Of a DNA stretch of 64,000 nucleotides, positions 10,201 to 18,938 are shown in pieces (position 1 is the stretch's first letter; each line of letters opens with the position of its first letter). The notes beneath the pieces were generated by a model that worked only from the letters and a program-made list of their open reading frames with translations, searched no databases and was not told the DNA's origin. Source of the DNA: an uncultured Selenomonadales bacterium (lineage in GTDB: Bacteria > Bacillota > Negativicutes > Selenomonadales > Selenomonadaceae); assembly GCA_947165295.1 (NCBI GenBank), contig CAMUZU010000002.1:62001-126000 (forward strand), given 5' to 3'. A program made the position numbers and the translations under genes.

Positions 10201-11636
10201 GCCGTATCCGTGAACAGCGGGACTAATGCGTCAAGGTCGGAATAATTGGTATCGGCTTTATCTCCGATTGAGCCCTCGATTGTATCAAGGCGTGTGTTGG
10301 TAACCGTCGCCGTATCCGTGAACAGCGGGACTAATGCGTCAAGGTCGGAATAATTGGTATCGGCTTTATCTCCGATTGAGCCCTCGATTGTATCAAGGCG
10401 TGTGTTGGTAACCGTCGCCGTATCCGTGAACAGCGGGACTAATGCGTCAAGGTCGGAATAATTGGTATCGGCTTTATCTCCGATTGAGCCTTCGATTGTG
10501 TCAAGTCGTGTGTTCGTGACCGTTGCCGTGTCGGTAAACTTCGGGACTAATGCGTCAAGGTCGGAATAATTGGTATCGGCTTTATCTCCGATTGAGCCCT
10601 CGATTGTATCAAGGCGTGTGTTGGTAACCGTCGCCGTATCCGTGAACAGCGGGACTAATGCGTCAAGGTCGGAATAATTGGTATCGGCTTTATCTCCGAT
10701 TGAGCCTTCGATTGTGTCAAGTCGTGTGTTCGTGACCGTTGCCGTGTCGGTAAACTTCGGGACTAATGCGTCAAGGTCGGAATAATTGGTATCGGCTTTA
10801 TCTCCGATTGAGCCTTCGATTGTGTCAAGCCGCGTGTTCGTAACCGTTGCCGTGTCCGTAAACAGCGGGACAAGCGAATCCAAGTCTTGATAATTCGTCT
10901 CGGCTTTCTCGCCCATCTTTTCGCGGATGTCGTCGAGATTTTTGTTGGCGTCGTCGGCGGCGTCCCTGAACTGCGGGATAAGCTCGTCCAAGTCGGCGTA
11001 ATTCATAATCGTCTTGCCGTTGAGTTTGTCGTCAAGCTCGGCAAGTTGACGGTGACTTTCGTCTTGCGCCTTCGTCCACTGCGACGGCAACTGCGCAAGG
11101 TTTGAATTCGTCGCGACGGCCGCCTGCTGATAAGTTTCCATGACTGCCTGCGTGAAACTCAGCAAGCCGCTTTTGAGTGTGCGCAAGTCTTGATAAAGCT
11201 CGCGGAGCACGTCGTTCATCCATGAAAACAAGTCGTTCGTGCCGTGAAGATACAGATCGTTGTAGCCCAAAACTTCGTTTATGTAGTTGTCGTTGAACTG
11301 TTCGACGACAGAGCGGTCTTGCAGGAAAGTCGGCGGCGGATTCGCGGTCAAGTCAAGCATCAAGTTTTGCAGATAATCCAAACCCGTCTCGATTTTCGCG
11401 TCGGCGTCGTCGTAAAGTAAATCATAATGCACGGGAATTGTCCCGCCCGAATTTATCAAGAGGCTGTACGCGTAAGTATTCAGTGCCTTTGCCGAAGGCA
11501 TAATCGCCGCAGTGTATTCGACTTCCAGCCGCTGAAGTTCCATTTCGTAAGGCGTCGGCTCGTAAGTTTGGGTGACGGTCGTGCCGCCTTTGCCGCCGCC
11601 GAAACGTTGCATGTCGAAGGAAAATCTGTCGGTCAT
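7215..11636 (-). CDS. Giant repeat-rich rod/fibre-like virion protein (two different 36-aa repeat domains)
   Basis: 1473 aa; N-terminal FSFDMQRFGGG resembles the F-D-x-Q-x-F start of many Firmicute phage virion proteins; ~13 copies of (D/E)TNYSDLDALVPLFTDTATVTNTRLDTIEGSIGDKA and ~12 copies of NLTGAYLNQENTFNAQFQNWLNSLMQRSQLVENEHN. Confidence 0.8.
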   Translation of the reverse strand: MTDRFSFDMQRFGGGKGGTTVTQTYEPTPYEMELQRLEVEYTAAIMPSAKALNTYAYSLLINSGGTIPVHYDLLYDDADAKIETGLDYLQNLMLDLTANPPPTFLQDRSVVEQFNDNYINEVLGYNDLYLHGTNDLFSWMNDVLRELYQDLRTLKSGLLSFTQAVMETYQQAAVATNSNLAQLPSQWTKAQDESHRQLAELDDKLNGKTIMNYADLDELIPQFRDAADDANKNLDDIREKMGEKAETNYQDLDSLVPLFTDTATVTNTRLDTIEGSIGDKADTNYSDLDALVPKFTDTATVTNTRLDTIEGSIGDKADTNYSDLDALVPLFTDTATVTNTRLDTIEGSIGDKADTNYSDLDALVPKFTDTATVTNTRLDTIEGSIGDKADTNYSDLDALVPLFTDTATVTNTRLDTIEGSIGDKADTNYSDLDALVPLFTDTATVTNTRLDTIEGSIGDKADTNYSDLDALVPLFTDTATVTNTRLDTIEGSIGDKADVNYSDLDSLVPKFTDTATVTNTRLDTIEGSIGDKAETNYNALDALVPKFTDTATVTNTRLDTIEGAIGDKAVTNYEDLDALVPKFTDIATVTNTRLDTIEGAIGDKAVTNYEDLDSLVPLFTDTADDTNTKLADINSKVDDKANTNYQDLDDLIPKFVGAADKINLALDGLDDDAADRMNKHFDNFDKIIPHFLPAARRTNIVLEDLETGKVPTQWQRNMEESIRLALENTIGKTVNDHGQRGVLNSSVTNQALYDIERNAADEVARQYLANIHEIAGMAEQRWKNTEDALNDMKNSYNEQYGGYLNGIGQRGQIKQNEFNNLNTALVNQGNTFNSQFGNASNALNQRSQLEETSHNNLTGAYLNQENTFNAQFQNFLNSLMQRSQLVENEHNNLTGAYLNQENTFNAQFQNFLNSLMQRGQLVENEHNNLTGAYLNQENTFNAQFQNWLNSLMQRSQLIENEHNNLTGAYLNQENTFNAQFQNWLNSLMQRSQLVENEHNNLTGAYLNQENTFNAQFQNWLNSLMQRSQLIENEHNNLTGAYLNQENTFNAQFQNWLNSLMQRSQLVENEHNNLTGAYLNQENTFNAQFQNWLNSLMQRSQLIENEHNNLTGAYLNQENTFNAQFQNWLNSLMQRSQLIENEHNNLTGAYLNQENTFNAQFQNFLNSLMQRSQLIENEHNNLTGAYLNQENTFNAQFQNWLNSLMQRSQLIENEHNNLTGAYLNQENTFNAQFQNALNALMQMAQIDENAKNNLMTALVNKMNAYNSQISNWLNTTAQRAGYVNQQFGAVTNSLNAHAQLYGQLLNNANAQLDAQLKAKQTEFQLNGDMWMRILQALKQRNDMCGQWYEYSKNISDALWQHSMMALDAGRNAHNLKLSHLQIWNALISMYLGNSTSRITMSAGAQEAAQNAAIRLWNASTGLNQSATGVLVALSNQGTKTTTQQESSSSFWGGLFGGVASAFAGGYAGALGSAK
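7885..9075 (-). repeat. 108-bp tandem repeat B (36 aa units)
   Basis: Repeated nucleotide block ...gttttcctgattgagatatgcgcccgtcaagttgttatgttcgttttcaatcagctgtgaccgttgcattaacgaattcagccaattttggaactg... with period 108. Confidence 0.9.
9703..11010 (-). repeat. 108-bp tandem repeat A (36 aa units)
   Basis: Block gccgtatccgtgaacagcgggactaatgcgtcaaggtcggaataattggtatcggctttatctccgattgagcc... recurs, e.g. starts at 10201 and 10309. Confidence 0.9.
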
Positions 11637-11649
11637 GTCAATTCACCGC

Positions 11650-12072
11650 CTAAATTTCCCAAGTGACCATGTAGCCGATTTTGCCGTTTTCGGTCTTGAA
11701 ACGCGGCGAACAAGTCGCGGGCTTGCCGGTGTCTTTGAAGCGGCAGTGATAACGTTTCAAGCCTTCGGGCAATTCTTCGACGCGCTCGATCTCTGCGTTG
11801 AAAAATTTTATGTACGGCTCAATGTCGCGGATACACCACGTGCCGCAAGCTTTTAAGTTGTGCTCCATTGCAAGAACTTCGCCGACTTGTTTCCAAAACT
11901 TTGCGTCGCCGCACAGCTGATGAATTATCAAAATGCCTTTGGCGGCGGCGAATTCCGCGAAGCCTCGGTCGGGGAAAAACGCCAGTTGACATATCGGTTG
12001 ACGCTGAAATTTCGCGCCGGTCTTCTTTTCGTAGAGGGCAACCCACTCATCGAAAGTTTTGGTTTTGGACAC
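11650..12072 (-). CDS. Phage hypothetical protein (140 aa)
   Basis: ORF with coherent protein composition, operon position. Confidence 0.65.
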   Translation of the reverse strand: MSKTKTFDEWVALYEKKTGAKFQRQPICQLAFFPDRGFAEFAAAKGILIIHQLCGDAKFWKQVGEVLAMEHNLKACGTWCIRDIEPYIKFFNAEIERVEELPEGLKRYHCRFKDTGKPATCSPRFKTENGKIGYMVTWEI

Positions 12073-12075
12073 GGC

Positions 12076-13071
12076 TCACACCTCCGCAACCTCGAATCCG
12101 TAAGTTCGACCGTCACGCGTCGTTATCAGCGCGAAAAGTTTGCCGTCCCGCGTTTCGATTGTGACGTTAAGCAACGGCGTTTCGGCGGGCTTGTTGAGCG
12201 ATTGCCAAATTGATTCAAGTTGCGCGGTCGTCGGGTATCGGTTCAAAATTTCCTGCAGTTGCTCGGCAGTCATGAGATTTCCCAACGCGCTGTTGACTTG
12301 TGCGGCAGTCGGGTACAGCTCAAGAATTTTGTCGACTTGCTCGGCAGTGACGAAGTTTTGAACTTTGGCGTTGACCTCGTCGCTTTTGGCGAAGTCGTTC
12401 AAAATCGAATCAACGTCGGCAAGTTTGGCGTAACCGCGAAGATTTTCCTTGACCGCGTCGTTTGTGGCGAAGTCTTGAAGTTTTTCGTCAAGCTGCTCGT
12501 TGGTCGGATAATCGTCAAGAATTTTGTCGACGTTGGCGGTCTTTGCATACTCGCGGAGTTTCACGTTGACATCTTCGGTCGTCGCGTAAGGTTGAAGTTT
12601 TTCGTCAATGTCCGCAGACGTCACGAAATTTTCCAAAGCCGAAGTGAAGTCCGTCGTCGTCACGAAGTTTTCAAGCGCGGATTTCTCGGCGAATTTCGAC
12701 GCGTCGTCAAGTGTCACGAAACTTTCAAGCGCGGTTTTCTCGGCGAACTTCGCGGCGTCGTCAAGCGTCAAAAAGTTTTCAAGGTCGGATTTTTCGACGA
12801 AGTCGGCAAGGCGATATTCCTCGACAAAGTCGTCCGCGTCGGCTATCGACAAAAATTTTTGTTCGGCCGCCTCGTAAGTCAAAAGTCCGCTCAAAGCCGA
12901 AAGTCTCACCACGTCGGCAAGGTCGTCTTTCGTCGCACACGCGGCGATTTTTTTGTCGACTTCGGCAGTCACGGCAAGTAAGTCGTCTTTCGTGCCGTAA
13001 GTCTCGGTCATTTGCGCCGCCAAAGTTTTCAAGCCTGCTCTGTCCAGAAATGCCATCACGCTCGCCCCCAA
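12076..13071 (-). CDS. Repetitive coiled-coil tail-fibre-like protein
   Basis: 331 aa; repeats of the type ALENFVTxxDxxxKxxxYAT. Confidence 0.65.
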   Translation of the reverse strand: MGASVMAFLDRAGLKTLAAQMTETYGTKDDLLAVTAEVDKKIAACATKDDLADVVRLSALSGLLTYEAAEQKFLSIADADDFVEEYRLADFVEKSDLENFLTLDDAAKFAEKTALESFVTLDDASKFAEKSALENFVTTTDFTSALENFVTSADIDEKLQPYATTEDVNVKLREYAKTANVDKILDDYPTNEQLDEKLQDFATNDAVKENLRGYAKLADVDSILNDFAKSDEVNAKVQNFVTAEQVDKILELYPTAAQVNSALGNLMTAEQLQEILNRYPTTAQLESIWQSLNKPAETPLLNVTIETRDGKLFALITTRDGRTYGFEVAEV

Positions 13072-13604
13072 CGGAAAATTTTCAAGATGTCGCTGTCCGT
13101 CGCGAATTGTAAATCGCTCGAACGCACGCAGTCCGCAGTAACCATTTTCGCGCCCGAAATTGCCGCACGTTCAAGCTCGTCGACTTTGGCGGTGATTTCG
13201 TCGCGTTTGACGTAATTTGCCAACTCGTCGGCGCGTGCGTAAGTTTCGGCGATATTGTTGCCTTGCGCGTCGGAAACGGCCTTCGCGGAGGTTTTGACCG
13301 TGACTTGAATAGCGGCGTCGTTCCTGCCGTTGAGCTTGACGGAACCTTCAACGTCGCCCGTCAACGAAAAATCCCGCTCCTTGTCGCTGAGAGTTCGCAC
13401 TTGGGCTTTGAGGTCGTCGACAGTGTTTTTCTCGGCGTAAGTGGCGGGAATGTTGCGGCCGTATTCGTCTTGCATGGCTTTGAGCGCGGTGAAACTTTCG
13501 CCCGCGAATCGCACAACGTCTTTGGGCTCCGGCGGCGGCGGCGGATAATGCGGATGTTCGCCGTAACGCAACGGGTATTCGGGTCTGACCGTCAAATTTT
13601 TCAT
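13056..13604 (-). CDS. Phage tail-fibre-associated protein
   Basis: Starts MKNLTVRPEYPLRYGEHPHYPPPPPEPKD behind GAAGGAGG RBS; the longer ORF-track start is not used. Confidence 0.65.
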   Translation of the reverse strand: MKNLTVRPEYPLRYGEHPHYPPPPPEPKDVVRFAGESFTALKAMQDEYGRNIPATYAEKNTVDDLKAQVRTLSDKERDFSLTGDVEGSVKLNGRNDAAIQVTVKTSAKAVSDAQGNNIAETYARADELANYVKRDEITAKVDELERAAISGAKMVTADCVRSSDLQFATDSDILKIFRWGRA

Positions 13605-13605
13605 G

Positions 13606-16152
13606 TCAATTGCCTCCTTCAAACAAACCGGTGATTTCGTCTTCGCCGATAACGTCGGCAACGGCGTTGCGCAGGTCGGTCTTCGTGACGTAACTCGACA
13701 AAATCTGCATGAGTTCTTCGCGGGTGATGAAGTCCTGTTCGACAACGTCACTGCTTGAAATGTCGGTGTTCGCCTGCAAATTCGCCTGCACGTCGGCAAG
13801 TTCGGCTTTGGTGACGTAAGTTGTCGTTATCGGATTTCCGTCGCCGTCGTTGACCGCGCTTAAAGCTCGTGCTGATTCCGCCGCGTAATTTGCACTGCCC
13901 GCAAGTTTCGCGAATGAAGTTTCGGCAACGGGATTGGTGACTTCCTGAGCGCGCAAAACCGAAATGTTCAACGCCACGTCGCCCGAACCGTCGAAGTAAA
14001 CGAAACCTTCTGCGTCGCCCGTGACGGAAATTTTCCGCGCCGTCGCAAGCTTTTTGGCACTGTCGGGATTGTCCATCGCGGTGACGTTCAAAACCACGTC
14101 GCTTGAGCCGTCGAAATTAACCGCGCTTGCCGTGACTTTGCCGCCGATAGAAATTTTTCGCGCCGTGGTGAGTTTGTCGGCTTTTGTCGCGGTCGTCGCG
14201 GTGTCGGCTGAATCGGCGTAAGTCGTTGAAATTTTCGTGACGTTGATCTCGCAATTCTTGCTGCCGTCGAAAGTGCCTTCGCCCGTCGCCTTGCCGGTAA
14301 GCGTGATTTTGCGGGCGTACTTGAGTTTTTCCGCCTCGCCGACGGTTTCAGTCAACGGTGAAATGTCCAGCTCGACGTTGGCAGCACCGTTGTACTCGCA
14401 AAGAATCGTTGAGCCTTTTTTGAGCACGAGATATTTGCCGTCGCCCGCGCCTGACGTTTTCGCTTCGGGTTGAAAAGAATTCGTCGACGCGTGATAAACC
14501 AAAATGTCACCGTCGTTGACGCTTCGGACATTGACCGCGACGCCGCCCAAAATGCTTGCCGAGCCCGAAATGTCCGCGTGAAGAATTTTGTTCGCGTCAA
14601 GGCGCACGAGTTTGTTTGCTTCGCCCGTGGAGCTGATGTCGTCGGCCGTGACGAAATCTTTATCGACGGGGACAAGCTTATTCGTTCGACTGTTGAACGC
14701 CAAAACTTGACCGTTGGCAATGCCTGACGCGTCGACCGTCAAGCCGCCGATTTTCGACAAGTCAATTTCCATCGGGACAATCTTTCGTGACGAGGCGTCG
14801 TAGCTCAAGAAACAGCCCGACTTGATACCGGAAGTGTCGACTTCGATGCCGTCAATTTTCTGCGCGGAGCCGTCAATGTTGGCGTGAACGGTCTTGTCGG
14901 AGCCGAGGCGAATCAACTTGCCGACTTCGCCGTTTTCACTGATGAGTTTTTCGGTGACGTAGTCTTTATCGGCGGGCTTGAAAGTTTTCTTCGCGGCGTT
15001 GTAAGCCAGAACTTGCCCGTCCTTGACGCTTGTGCCGTCGAACGTCAAACCCGCGACTTTTGCGGCGGAACCGTCGATGTTCGCGTGAACGGTCTTGTCG
15101 GAGCCGAGGCGAATTAACTTGCCCGCCGCGCCCGTGTCGGAAACGTCGCTTTCCTCAAGATAATCGTGCGTGTCGGCGACGAGCATTTTAGTTTTTGAAT
15201 CGTAAGCGACAGCCCGCCCGTTGACCAGCGAATTGGGATTTATGCCGACGCCGTTAATTTTGTTCGCGGAGCCGTTGATGTCCGTCGAAGGCACAATCTT
15301 TTTCGACGAGCTGTTGTAAACCAGAACTTGACCGTTCGCCACGCCGCTCAAAGCAACTTCGACGCCGCCGACAAGTGAAGCAGAGCCGCTGATTGAAACG
15401 TTCGCCACGCCACGCGAATCAGTCTTGACGATTTTGTTTGCCTCGCCCGTCGCAGAAATGTCCGCGTTCGTGATTTCATCTTTGGGCATGTTGACGATTT
15501 TGCCTTTGGCCGCGTCGAGGACAAGCACGTCGCCGGTCTTGAAGTTCGCAACCTCAATCGGGTAATTCAAAAGCTTGTCGGGACTGCCCGCAATGTCGAC
15601 GTTCGCCTTGCCGGTGTTTTTGTCGAGGCGCAGAATTTTGTCCTTGCCGCCGTAAGCGACTTCCGTGCGTGCGACGCAAAACTTTTCGTAGTCGTACAAG
15701 TCGGCGAAGTTCAAACTCAAGAAAACCTGCCAACTCGTGCCCGTGTAGTAGTAAATTCGCTTTTCGTCGAAGGCATAGAAAATATCGTGCGTGCCCGCAG
15801 TCGTCGGCATGTCCGCCGCATTGCCCGAATAAAACGCGCCGATTGTGCCCGTGTTTTTGACCGCGCCAATGTCTTCGGGCGTGATTCCGAAGAAACTTTG
15901 ACCGAGCTTGCCGAGTTCAATCCAGCTTTTATTTTCGGCGTCGCGAATCAGCAAACGTCCGCTTGCCGTGTCCGCGTGAAGTTGAAAAGCAACCGTGTCC
16001 GCAATGTCGCCGTTCGAGGCGTCAAGTCTGCGCAAACGATTCAGCAGGCGATAAATTAAATCGAGTTCGTCTTTGACTTTCAAAGCAAAGCGGTCAATGT
16101 CGTCTCCGCTCGGGGCGTAGTGGATTTTATTGCGCACTTCCCAATCAGCCAT
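13606..16152 (-). CDS. Phage tail fibre protein with internal repeats
   Basis: 848 aa; repeated GKLIRLGSDKTVHANIDGSAxK(V/I)xG...GQVLAYN blocks typical of fibres. Confidence 0.75.
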   Translation of the reverse strand: MADWEVRNKIHYAPSGDDIDRFALKVKDELDLIYRLLNRLRRLDASNGDIADTVAFQLHADTASGRLLIRDAENKSWIELGKLGQSFFGITPEDIGAVKNTGTIGAFYSGNAADMPTTAGTHDIFYAFDEKRIYYYTGTSWQVFLSLNFADLYDYEKFCVARTEVAYGGKDKILRLDKNTGKANVDIAGSPDKLLNYPIEVANFKTGDVLVLDAAKGKIVNMPKDEITNADISATGEANKIVKTDSRGVANVSISGSASLVGGVEVALSGVANGQVLVYNSSSKKIVPSTDINGSANKINGVGINPNSLVNGRAVAYDSKTKMLVADTHDYLEESDVSDTGAAGKLIRLGSDKTVHANIDGSAAKVAGLTFDGTSVKDGQVLAYNAAKKTFKPADKDYVTEKLISENGEVGKLIRLGSDKTVHANIDGSAQKIDGIEVDTSGIKSGCFLSYDASSRKIVPMEIDLSKIGGLTVDASGIANGQVLAFNSRTNKLVPVDKDFVTADDISSTGEANKLVRLDANKILHADISGSASILGGVAVNVRSVNDGDILVYHASTNSFQPEAKTSGAGDGKYLVLKKGSTILCEYNGAANVELDISPLTETVGEAEKLKYARKITLTGKATGEGTFDGSKNCEINVTKISTTYADSADTATTATKADKLTTARKISIGGKVTASAVNFDGSSDVVLNVTAMDNPDSAKKLATARKISVTGDAEGFVYFDGSGDVALNISVLRAQEVTNPVAETSFAKLAGSANYAAESARALSAVNDGDGNPITTTYVTKAELADVQANLQANTDISSSDVVEQDFITREELMQILSSYVTKTDLRNAVADVIGEDEITGLFEGGN

Positions 16153-16333
16153 CGGAATTCACCTCCGTAAACGTGCCTTTGATAATCGCGACTTCCTTCA
16201 AGCCGGAAATTGTCGCCTTCAAAATGAATTCGGCTTCGCTGTAACTCAAGCCCGCAAGCGCGTCAATGAGTTTGTCGACAACGGCCAGCTCTTCGTCAGT
16301 AAGTTCGCGTTTCATGTTCGTCACCTCCGTCAA
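16145..16333 (-). CDS. Small phage protein
   Basis: 62 aa, RBS, overlapping start/stop with neighbours. Confidence 0.55.
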   Translation of the reverse strand: MTEVTNMKRELTDEELAVVDKLIDALAGLSYSEAEFILKATISGLKEVAIIKGTFTEVNSDG

Positions 16334-16971
16334 AAAATAAAGTCCGCAACGTTGATAAGCATTTTGCCTACGGGCGTTTCGGCGAATCTGTTAATTCCGT
16401 CGACAATTGGTTTGCCGTAGCGTGTCGCGCCCAATTCCATAAGCGCGTAAGGGACATACGGTTTAACCGCCGAGCCGATGCCTTTACGCAAGCCGCCGCC
16501 TGCCAACGCTATATTAAGCGCGTCAACGCCTTGATTTACGGCGAAGTTATACATTGCGTCGCGTGCCTTCGGTGCCGATTGCGCGTTGTAATTTGCCTGT
16601 GGCGTGCCGAGATTGTAAGTCGAATACTGCGGCTCTTGATACGTCTTCTGATACGGCTGAGCTTGCGGCAACGTGTAACTGTGCAAGGCGTCGCCAATGC
16701 GTTGGTTAATTTCCTGTTGCGCGGGCGAAATGTTATTCGTTGCATACGAATTGTAATTTATCGGCGGCGTCGTCTGATACGGCGAAGGTTGATATTGCGG
16801 CGCGTAATTCGGCGTAAAAAAAGTACCGAACAAGTTCCGTAGATCTTGCGCGGCATTTGGGTATCGATTTTCTTGCATAACATAAGAGTCACTCGGCGGC
16901 CGAAAAATCGGTTGTTGTATTAACGGATTGTCGTAGCCGTAAACTCGTCGGTAAAGCGGATTTTCAGTCAT
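16330..16971 (-). CDS. Phage hypothetical, P/Y/Q-rich N-terminus
   Basis: Start MTENPLYRRVYGYDNP after GGAGGTGATTTT RBS. Confidence 0.65.
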   Translation of the reverse strand: MTENPLYRRVYGYDNPLIQQPIFRPPSDSYVMQENRYPNAAQDLRNLFGTFFTPNYAPQYQPSPYQTTPPINYNSYATNNISPAQQEINQRIGDALHSYTLPQAQPYQKTYQEPQYSTYNLGTPQANYNAQSAPKARDAMYNFAVNQGVDALNIALAGGGLRKGIGSAVKPYVPYALMELGATRYGKPIVDGINRFAETPVGKMLINVADFIF

Positions 16972-16987
16972 AAAATCACCTCCAAAA

Positions 16988-17428
16988 TTAATCGTCGTCG
17001 TCGGGCGGCTTGCCGTATTTGTTCGCGCCCTTGTCGCCGTCTTTGTACGACAGCCAAGCCAAAAGCAAAAATCCAATCAGCCACGAACCCGGTATCGGGC
17101 TTAGCAGGACGGCAATCAGGAGCCAAGCCCACCAGCCGCTTTTGCCGATGTCGCGCATTCTTCGCGCCGTCAAGCAGGGGACGGCTATCCACGCAAACGC
17201 CGTCACCGAAAACATTATCACGCGAACGAACGTGACTGTGTGCGGGAACCGTGCGCCCAACTCCCAAACGTCGACGATTAAGCTTTCAAGAAACACCGTG
17301 ACCACGAGCGGCAACCACACCTTGAAAATGAGCTTGCTGTAGCGGTTGCGACCCAAGCGTCCCGAATATGATAAGTAGTCGTCCAGAAACTCTGTCAAAA
17401 ATTTTTTAATCGGATGCATGCGGCTCAC
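16988..17428 (-). CDS. DUF805-family membrane protein
   Basis: FLDDYLSYSGRLGRNRYSK...PCLTARRMRDIGKSGWWAWLLI pattern characteristic of DUF805/YhaH-like proteins. Confidence 0.75.
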   Translation of the reverse strand: MSRMHPIKKFLTEFLDDYLSYSGRLGRNRYSKLIFKVWLPLVVTVFLESLIVDVWELGARFPHTVTFVRVIMFSVTAFAWIAVPCLTARRMRDIGKSGWWAWLLIAVLLSPIPGSWLIGFLLLAWLSYKDGDKGANKYGKPPDDDD

Positions 17429-17522
17429 CCCCGACGAATTGTATCACGCGGGCTTAAACTTCGGCAATGTCCATAACGATTGAGTGCACGATAAATCCGC
17501 CGCCGTGACCGTGACCCGAAAC

Positions 17523-17590
17523 GGCCACTTTAAAAGTGGCGGAACAATTGGAGTTACCCGCGACGTTTCCACAAAGCAAACGTTATCGAC
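17523..17590. repeat. Palindromic 68-bp repeat, copy 2
   Basis: ggccactttaaaagtggcggaacaattggagttacccgcgacgtttcc...; offset exactly 289 bp from copy 1, gapless, about 83% identical by eye. Confidence 0.85.
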
Positions 17591-18938
17591 ACATCCAAAA
17601 GTTTTGCATTTGTTCCGACCAAAAAATTTTCTCGTCGGGCGGTTGCGGAAGAATCGTCGATTTGCGCCGTGCTTCGCGACAAAGTTTCGTTCGGTTGCGG
17701 TAAATCGGCGACTTGTTCCCGAAAATCTTCAAAGCCGTGTCGGGTATCGGCAACGGCAGCGTCACTCGCCCGCAACAAATTTCTCCGCTGTAATAATCGG
17801 CATTGAGCGGCGGCCGCTTTAAAAGCGGCGGAACAGCTGGTGTGACCCGTGACGTTTCGACGAAACAAATGTTATCGCGCCCCGAAATTTCATAACGTTT
17901 GACCGGATAAACTTCGTCGCCGACGGTGAACACGTCCAAAATCTCGGCGTTGAATTTGCGTTCAAACCATGACTTCAACAGCGCGTCATAAATCAAGACA
18001 AAGCCGTCGCGACCGATACACCAAACCTGAGCAAGCGGTGCGACGTAACGAACTTGCGCGTTCTTCGGCAGGCGGTGAATTTCGCTCTTGACGAACGTGG
18101 CAATGTCCTCCGGCTTGACGTTGCCGTAATAGGCGTTCTGAATCAAATGAGCTTCGTCCGCGCCGAGGATAAACACGTCGTCACCGACCGCGCAGTAACT
18201 TCGCCGTCCGCTGCATTCGACGTTGGTTGCCACTTGACCGACCGACCAGCGCGGATACTCTTCGACGAGCCGATAACAAATTTTGTTCGCCTTGATGACA
18301 AGCAGATTGTTCGACAGTTGAGCCACGCCGACGAAGTTTGAGCCGTCCTTGTAGCCCGCTTCGACGAACTTTGACGCGCTCTCGACGTTGCTGTCGTCCG
18401 CCCAAAAGTTTTCGTCGCCGACGCCGCTGTATCGAATCGTCGAGCCGAAAGTCACAACGACGCGTCCCGCACGAACAAACACGTCATCAGCTTGCGGCGA
18501 ATCAATCAGCAACAAATTCGCGCCGTTGAAGTATTGGAGTTTGCCGCCGCTTGCAATTAGGCAACCGTCTCCCCACGGAAAGTATTTCGGATACAGTTCG
18601 CCCGACAAGCGTCCCAACGAGTTTGCGCCGATGTTGCCGTCGAAGTCCGCAAGATAAATTTGTCGGTCGTCTTTGACAATGAGCATGACGCCGTTAATTA
18701 AGTCGTAAATCGCGGCGAAAATGTCGGGCGTCGACAAAATGTCTCGCGTGCCCGAAACCGTGCGGAGCTTGCCGTTGGTGTGGTCAACTTCCATGTTCAG
18801 GACGCGGGCAAGCTGATTTTCGGCAACGTCCTCGACAGCCATTGACGTGTTGAGTCCGCCCGTGAAGTCGGCGCGAATCACGGTTTGCTGTTGTTCGCCG
18901 TGCTTAGTCGAAAGTTTCATTACCAGTAACCTCGACAC
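17583..18938 (-). CDS. P22 gp10-like packaged-DNA stabilisation/tail-hub protein (C-terminus possibly frame-disrupted)
   Basis: 451 aa; beta-rich TFGSTIRYSGVGDENFW...; position after portal/adaptor; C-terminal part contains a 68-bp palindromic repeat. Confidence 0.55.
   Translation of the reverse strand: MSRLLVMKLSTKHGEQQQTVIRADFTGGLNTSMAVEDVAENQLARVLNMEVDHTNGKLRTVSGTRDILSTPDIFAAIYDLINGVMLIVKDDRQIYLADFDGNIGANSLGRLSGELYPKYFPWGDGCLIASGGKLQYFNGANLLLIDSPQADDVFVRAGRVVVTFGSTIRYSGVGDENFWADDSNVESASKFVEAGYKDGSNFVGVAQLSNNLLVIKANKICYRLVEEYPRWSVGQVATNVECSGRRSYCAVGDDVFILGADEAHLIQNAYYGNVKPEDIATFVKSEIHRLPKNAQVRYVAPLAQVWCIGRDGFVLIYDALLKSWFERKFNAEILDVFTVGDEVYPVKRYEISGRDNICFVETSRVTPAVPPLLKRPPLNADYYSGEICCGRVTLPLPIPDTALKIFGNKSPIYRNRTKLCREARRKSTILPQPPDEKIFWSEQMQNFWMCR
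17812..17879. repeat. Palindromic 68-bp repeat, copy 1
   Basis: ggccgctttaaaagcggcggaacagctggtgtgacccgtgacgtttcg... Confidence 0.85.

Noticed and set aside
7215-11636. 108-bp repeats as a CRISPR or satellite array
   Set aside because: Repeats are contiguous, in-frame and coding, without spacers.
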